DNA of 33,516 nucleotides, taken from the IMG/VR virus record IMGVR_UViG_3300044630_002195, positions 1 to 33,516 of that record; one strand, written 5' to 3'. Positions within the stretch are counted from its first letter, which is position 1; each line of letters opens with the position of its first letter. A program made the position numbers and the translations under genes. This document shows positions 33,201 through 33,516 of this stretch, piece after piece. This stretch comes from a virus. The notes under the pieces were generated by a model. The model did no database searches and was not told where the DNA came from. It saw only the letters and a program-made list of their open reading frames with translations.

Positions 33201-33492
33201 CTTTGCCTGAACTAACATATTCTTTAGCCTTTGCTGATGCTGCAACAAGTTCTTCATATGTTTTTGGTTCGCCTGCAATTCCAGCAGCATTTAGCATTGA
33301 GTTTCTTTCGCTAGATCCAGGAGTAGTTGTTCCAGAAAATCTATCTGTTCCTACTGCCGTTAAACTTTCAATATTATTTTGACTTAATTCTGTTGCTAAA
33401 TCTTTTAAACTTATAATTAAAGGTTTTGCAATTGTTACCAATCCGTCTGTAGTTGTAGATAACACACGTAGACCAACTTTTACGTCTGGCAT
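27289..33492 (-). CDS. Tail tape measure protein (2067 aa, N-terminus near the edge)
   Basis: The largest gene sets tail length and helps DNA ejection. It is mostly helical with long Lys/Glu/Ala coiled-coil stretches, a hydrophobic block at about residues 410-470 (F-Y-Y-L-L-E-K after a Gly/Ala run), a Lys/Thr/Pro linker near residues 1620-1635, an Ala-rich degenerate repeat region, and the usual C-terminal Gly motifs (G-G-M-V-P-K-Y, then G-T-D-T-I-P-A-M-L-T-P-G-E-F-V). By the rule of about 0.15 nm per residue the tail could be near 300 nm. No lytic domain is seen. The ATG at 33492 has no clear ribosome site and the frame stays open to the right edge, so the true start could lie outside; however, another frame ends with TAA at 33498-33500, consistent with an upstream gene and this ATG. 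Confidence 0.93.
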   Translation of the reverse strand: MPDVKVGLRVLSTTTDGLVTIAKPLIISLKDLATELSQNNIESLTAVGTDRFSGTTTPGSSERNSMLNAAGIAGEPKTYEELVAASAKAKEYVSSGKDIDKRKEAAALVSEQVNIEKQMLGLTDKQRIQAEIDYSRDKHAAAIEDALIKSRVSAGKASVMARDQILEAEKAVQPLLLQAKSEKEKQVILEKAHTAALLKHSTMFAGYDESKTSTEVFNKTQLKMVLRDIPRSQLQYGTPYGDDEIVPEDAAKFNGRAFKGLSGRRLSRNQSAIVDANINAEYKQDKAETYKILKASYTVGSQAARGAIDGFKDTAEIKSPSRIMYIAGAELAKGAIKGFKDAAAKLTRSGAAGELVPTEKTKQPKYKRDGLKIVPVGTTAPNVVDEKDGQLRDAERQKRKIMLARTNGVLFGMSSLSSVLGMMGNGIAQKAAPFMVAMNVATMAMQVIQGPWSALAVGAIALVAGFYYLLEKNKQQAKAQSQYIETMSATTEKMKSIGKLTGNIGASELMDKRRSMGTLDKYLTGFDRKGQQFGTSMMESDIGKQIYENFTVALSSDRGGAVKQFGLQLGSYVADGVMSLEQAESFARSIGISLNDMTVSSQIVGELRELLGPNGENLLETPLLLRTRIIEENLDIGKNSLKGFEESISKLGIAGKTWSGLKSIFTETEVERYAAQVAAVNVQNIEAVQAQVDAQNNLYSKKIQELKKQKELTKDKEKQAALDEQISALTTKQKTETSQLRKGIGKVLDEQMKAYELANVNNVKLGTEVPFFESLKEQVRQKYKDTNAAGAEAFLAKSSNLVSAFSTNETRVKAQRLEVIIDTLVGGGALEVGAATNLLEMFGSDKEKMLKTVSTAFEINDAGQVSEVSNVLYTLFGEKNPEIGAKIFTEITSKKGSGKFEDRAATLAALFKLQGKELKASMIIDDNGSLEKLDQIIELSNKIENLPDPIEKNAIMNILTEGLDIQAGEQKELMAFWDYISKLPKEQQKTAIQSFIQIYKTITPEEEKAAEDAAIAKAGGSILPESVQQKIRGDVGKVATTVGQVKPIYGKTGILPKPSGSTPPPKKKGDGRDTTFDDMNKKLKLFQQASVNSLKGFKELKRVMDLGGKKGGAYMTFNGITNQLVATKKLSTEFIDMIEGLSPEEIQKKFGKFGLEIEKGVVKFKNGIKAGAEQINKALASIAAGEIVANNAKEMQKLENRTAAVNKLRKQGIDYATAMAITESDSIALEIRNGRLKGKALEELVESQQKRNDLEEYYNKVVLTKQQDAIVSQQTANEQMLEFLELQNAIAENQFIVQKTEIEIAAKRNGYALELINYEEELANKVYDKQIQALDEIVKRNEEINRLQEGRFSIAEALARGDMAAAARAIQSVRQQEIQAQLEAKRKSIEEARKKTLESITADGKTRKQIEEENAKSAADLAKINLDIVKKQIAYAQEFTKALKRTPEELKAYNDIATKIQEIGGFKLDSQSLLSAIKDAVAGKPQALLSSVAGVINERIKDLFGAKVAGVAMNYDENGNPIVKPSGNETDLTPIGINTTATTDNTAALKTLTEKITVGSISAKSEQSDSTSESGAIADDWMFNRGLGFNFTPVSSSSKPSKKKTSKKKASNSSKITDGKKPTTKKPTTKKPTTKKPETVRQGEKKVVTTPTGINVRNGDTTKPTTVSGSGIDINVRPSSDVVRETVAWVERQEQLAEEQRQRNIDQLTASKNAERSSANASDAVGRMSPLVAEMMGIYSSTMQFLGNNARAEAKKEDVADVQRILNEKAASNAREEQIKDKAALTVPEAIEQAKRNAIAEPKAIEARDNAIADKKSLTVPQAIAAANDAGRLADRVASTAIIAKKVADANNESRINDKKLSNTMFEIYTGVAAQQATLNRDAQAADKKFSSISIASQINKPSIRAIEGAGVSNPTLNRDAQAADKKAESAKATAKANITSPLNLAASRATGAWTAMYRSTGGMVPKYMNMGGIVPKYFAAGGYGKGTDTIPAMLTPGEFVIQKRAVDMLGTGVMNNINNGELPGNSVYNYSLSVNVSNSNANPNDIARTVINQIKQIDSQRIRGNR
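27713..27863. repeat. Two 37-bp exact direct repeats in the tape measure gene
   Basis: The same 37 bases occur at 27713-27749 and 27827-27863, with a period of 114 bp (38 codons), so the reading frame is kept. Both copies encode T-L-N-R-D-A-Q-A-A-D-K-K. The flanking protein also carries weaker repeats (D-K-A-A-L-T-V-P-E-A-I and D-K-K-S-L-T-V-P-Q-A-I). The identity at DNA level points to recent duplication. Confidence 0.85.
28591..28630. repeat. 15-bp tandem repeat (three copies) in the tape measure gene
   Basis: The ten-base core tgtagtaggt recurs at 28591, 28606 and 28621, separated by T runs, giving a 15-bp period and the peptide K-P-T-T-K repeated three times. The T runs make it prone to slippage, but the period is a multiple of three, so copy changes would keep the frame. 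It encodes a flexible linker in the tape measure. Confidence 0.85.
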
Positions 33493-33516
33493 TAGGCTTA
33501 ATACTTTTTGTAATAC

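Noticed and set aside
1-33516. tRNA genes, integrase, insertion sequences or lysis genes
   Set aside because: Looked for in gaps and in the proteins; none were recognised. The gaps are all under 100 nt once the two small genes are added.

Overview
The window is a contiguous piece of an A+T-rich, double-stranded DNA tailed-phage genome. Every gene I can support lies on the minus strand, so transcription runs from high to low coordinates. Coding is almost gapless: many junctions are one-base or four-base stop/start overlaps (TAATG, ATGA, TTGA), and several genes start with TTG or GTG. The long tape measure protein, followed by a distal-tail/hub/fibre set with no visible sheath genes, suggests a siphovirus with a long tail. 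The host cannot be proven from sequence. Leaderless-looking starts (a -10 box ending 5-8 nt before the start codon) and a phage DnaE with a complete PHP metal site fit an actinobacterial, possibly freshwater, host. That is inference.

Layout in the direction of transcription (right to left). (1) 33492-20143 is the tail module: tape measure, distal tail protein, a 1448-aa hub/minor tail protein with a LamG-like insert, and three smaller fibre/baseplate proteins. (2) 20116-18772 has a lectin-like tail protein behind its own extended -10 box, a zinc-ribbon protein, a MerR-like helix-turn-helix protein and a small unknown. (3) 18772-16052 is the replication start: a small unknown, DnaB-like helicase, an unknown 107-aa protein, and a DnaG-like primase that overlaps it by 82 nt. 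(4) 16052-14083 is an accessory pair: an AhpD-like CxxC protein and a flavin-dependent (tryptophan-type) halogenase. (5) 14017-8639 holds a probable ssDNA-binding protein, DnaE polymerase, RecA, a 58-aa zinc ribbon and a small possible nuclease. (6) 8631-6797 is three tandem paralogous HxD...H (2-oxoglutarate/Fe(II)-type) oxygenases. (7) 6797-3607 holds a small helical protein, a Cas4/RecB-like Fe-S nuclease, a double zinc-knuckle protein, a RuvC-like resolvase, two conserved unknowns, a 51-aa helix-turn-helix protein and a DUF3310 protein. (8) 3614-576 is small and large terminase plus one unknown. (9) 579-1 is a near-consensus promoter driving a gene for a signal-peptide-bearing secreted protein that is cut off by the left edge.

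Helicase, primase, SSB, DnaE and RecA form a nearly self-sufficient replisome. The resolvase and the Cas4-like and small nucleases would process recombination intermediates before the terminase packages DNA. The most unusual content is the accessory chemistry (halogenase + AhpD-like protein, and the triplicated oxygenases) and the secreted protein under the strongest promoter in the window. I found no tRNA, CRISPR array, insertion sequence or integrase.
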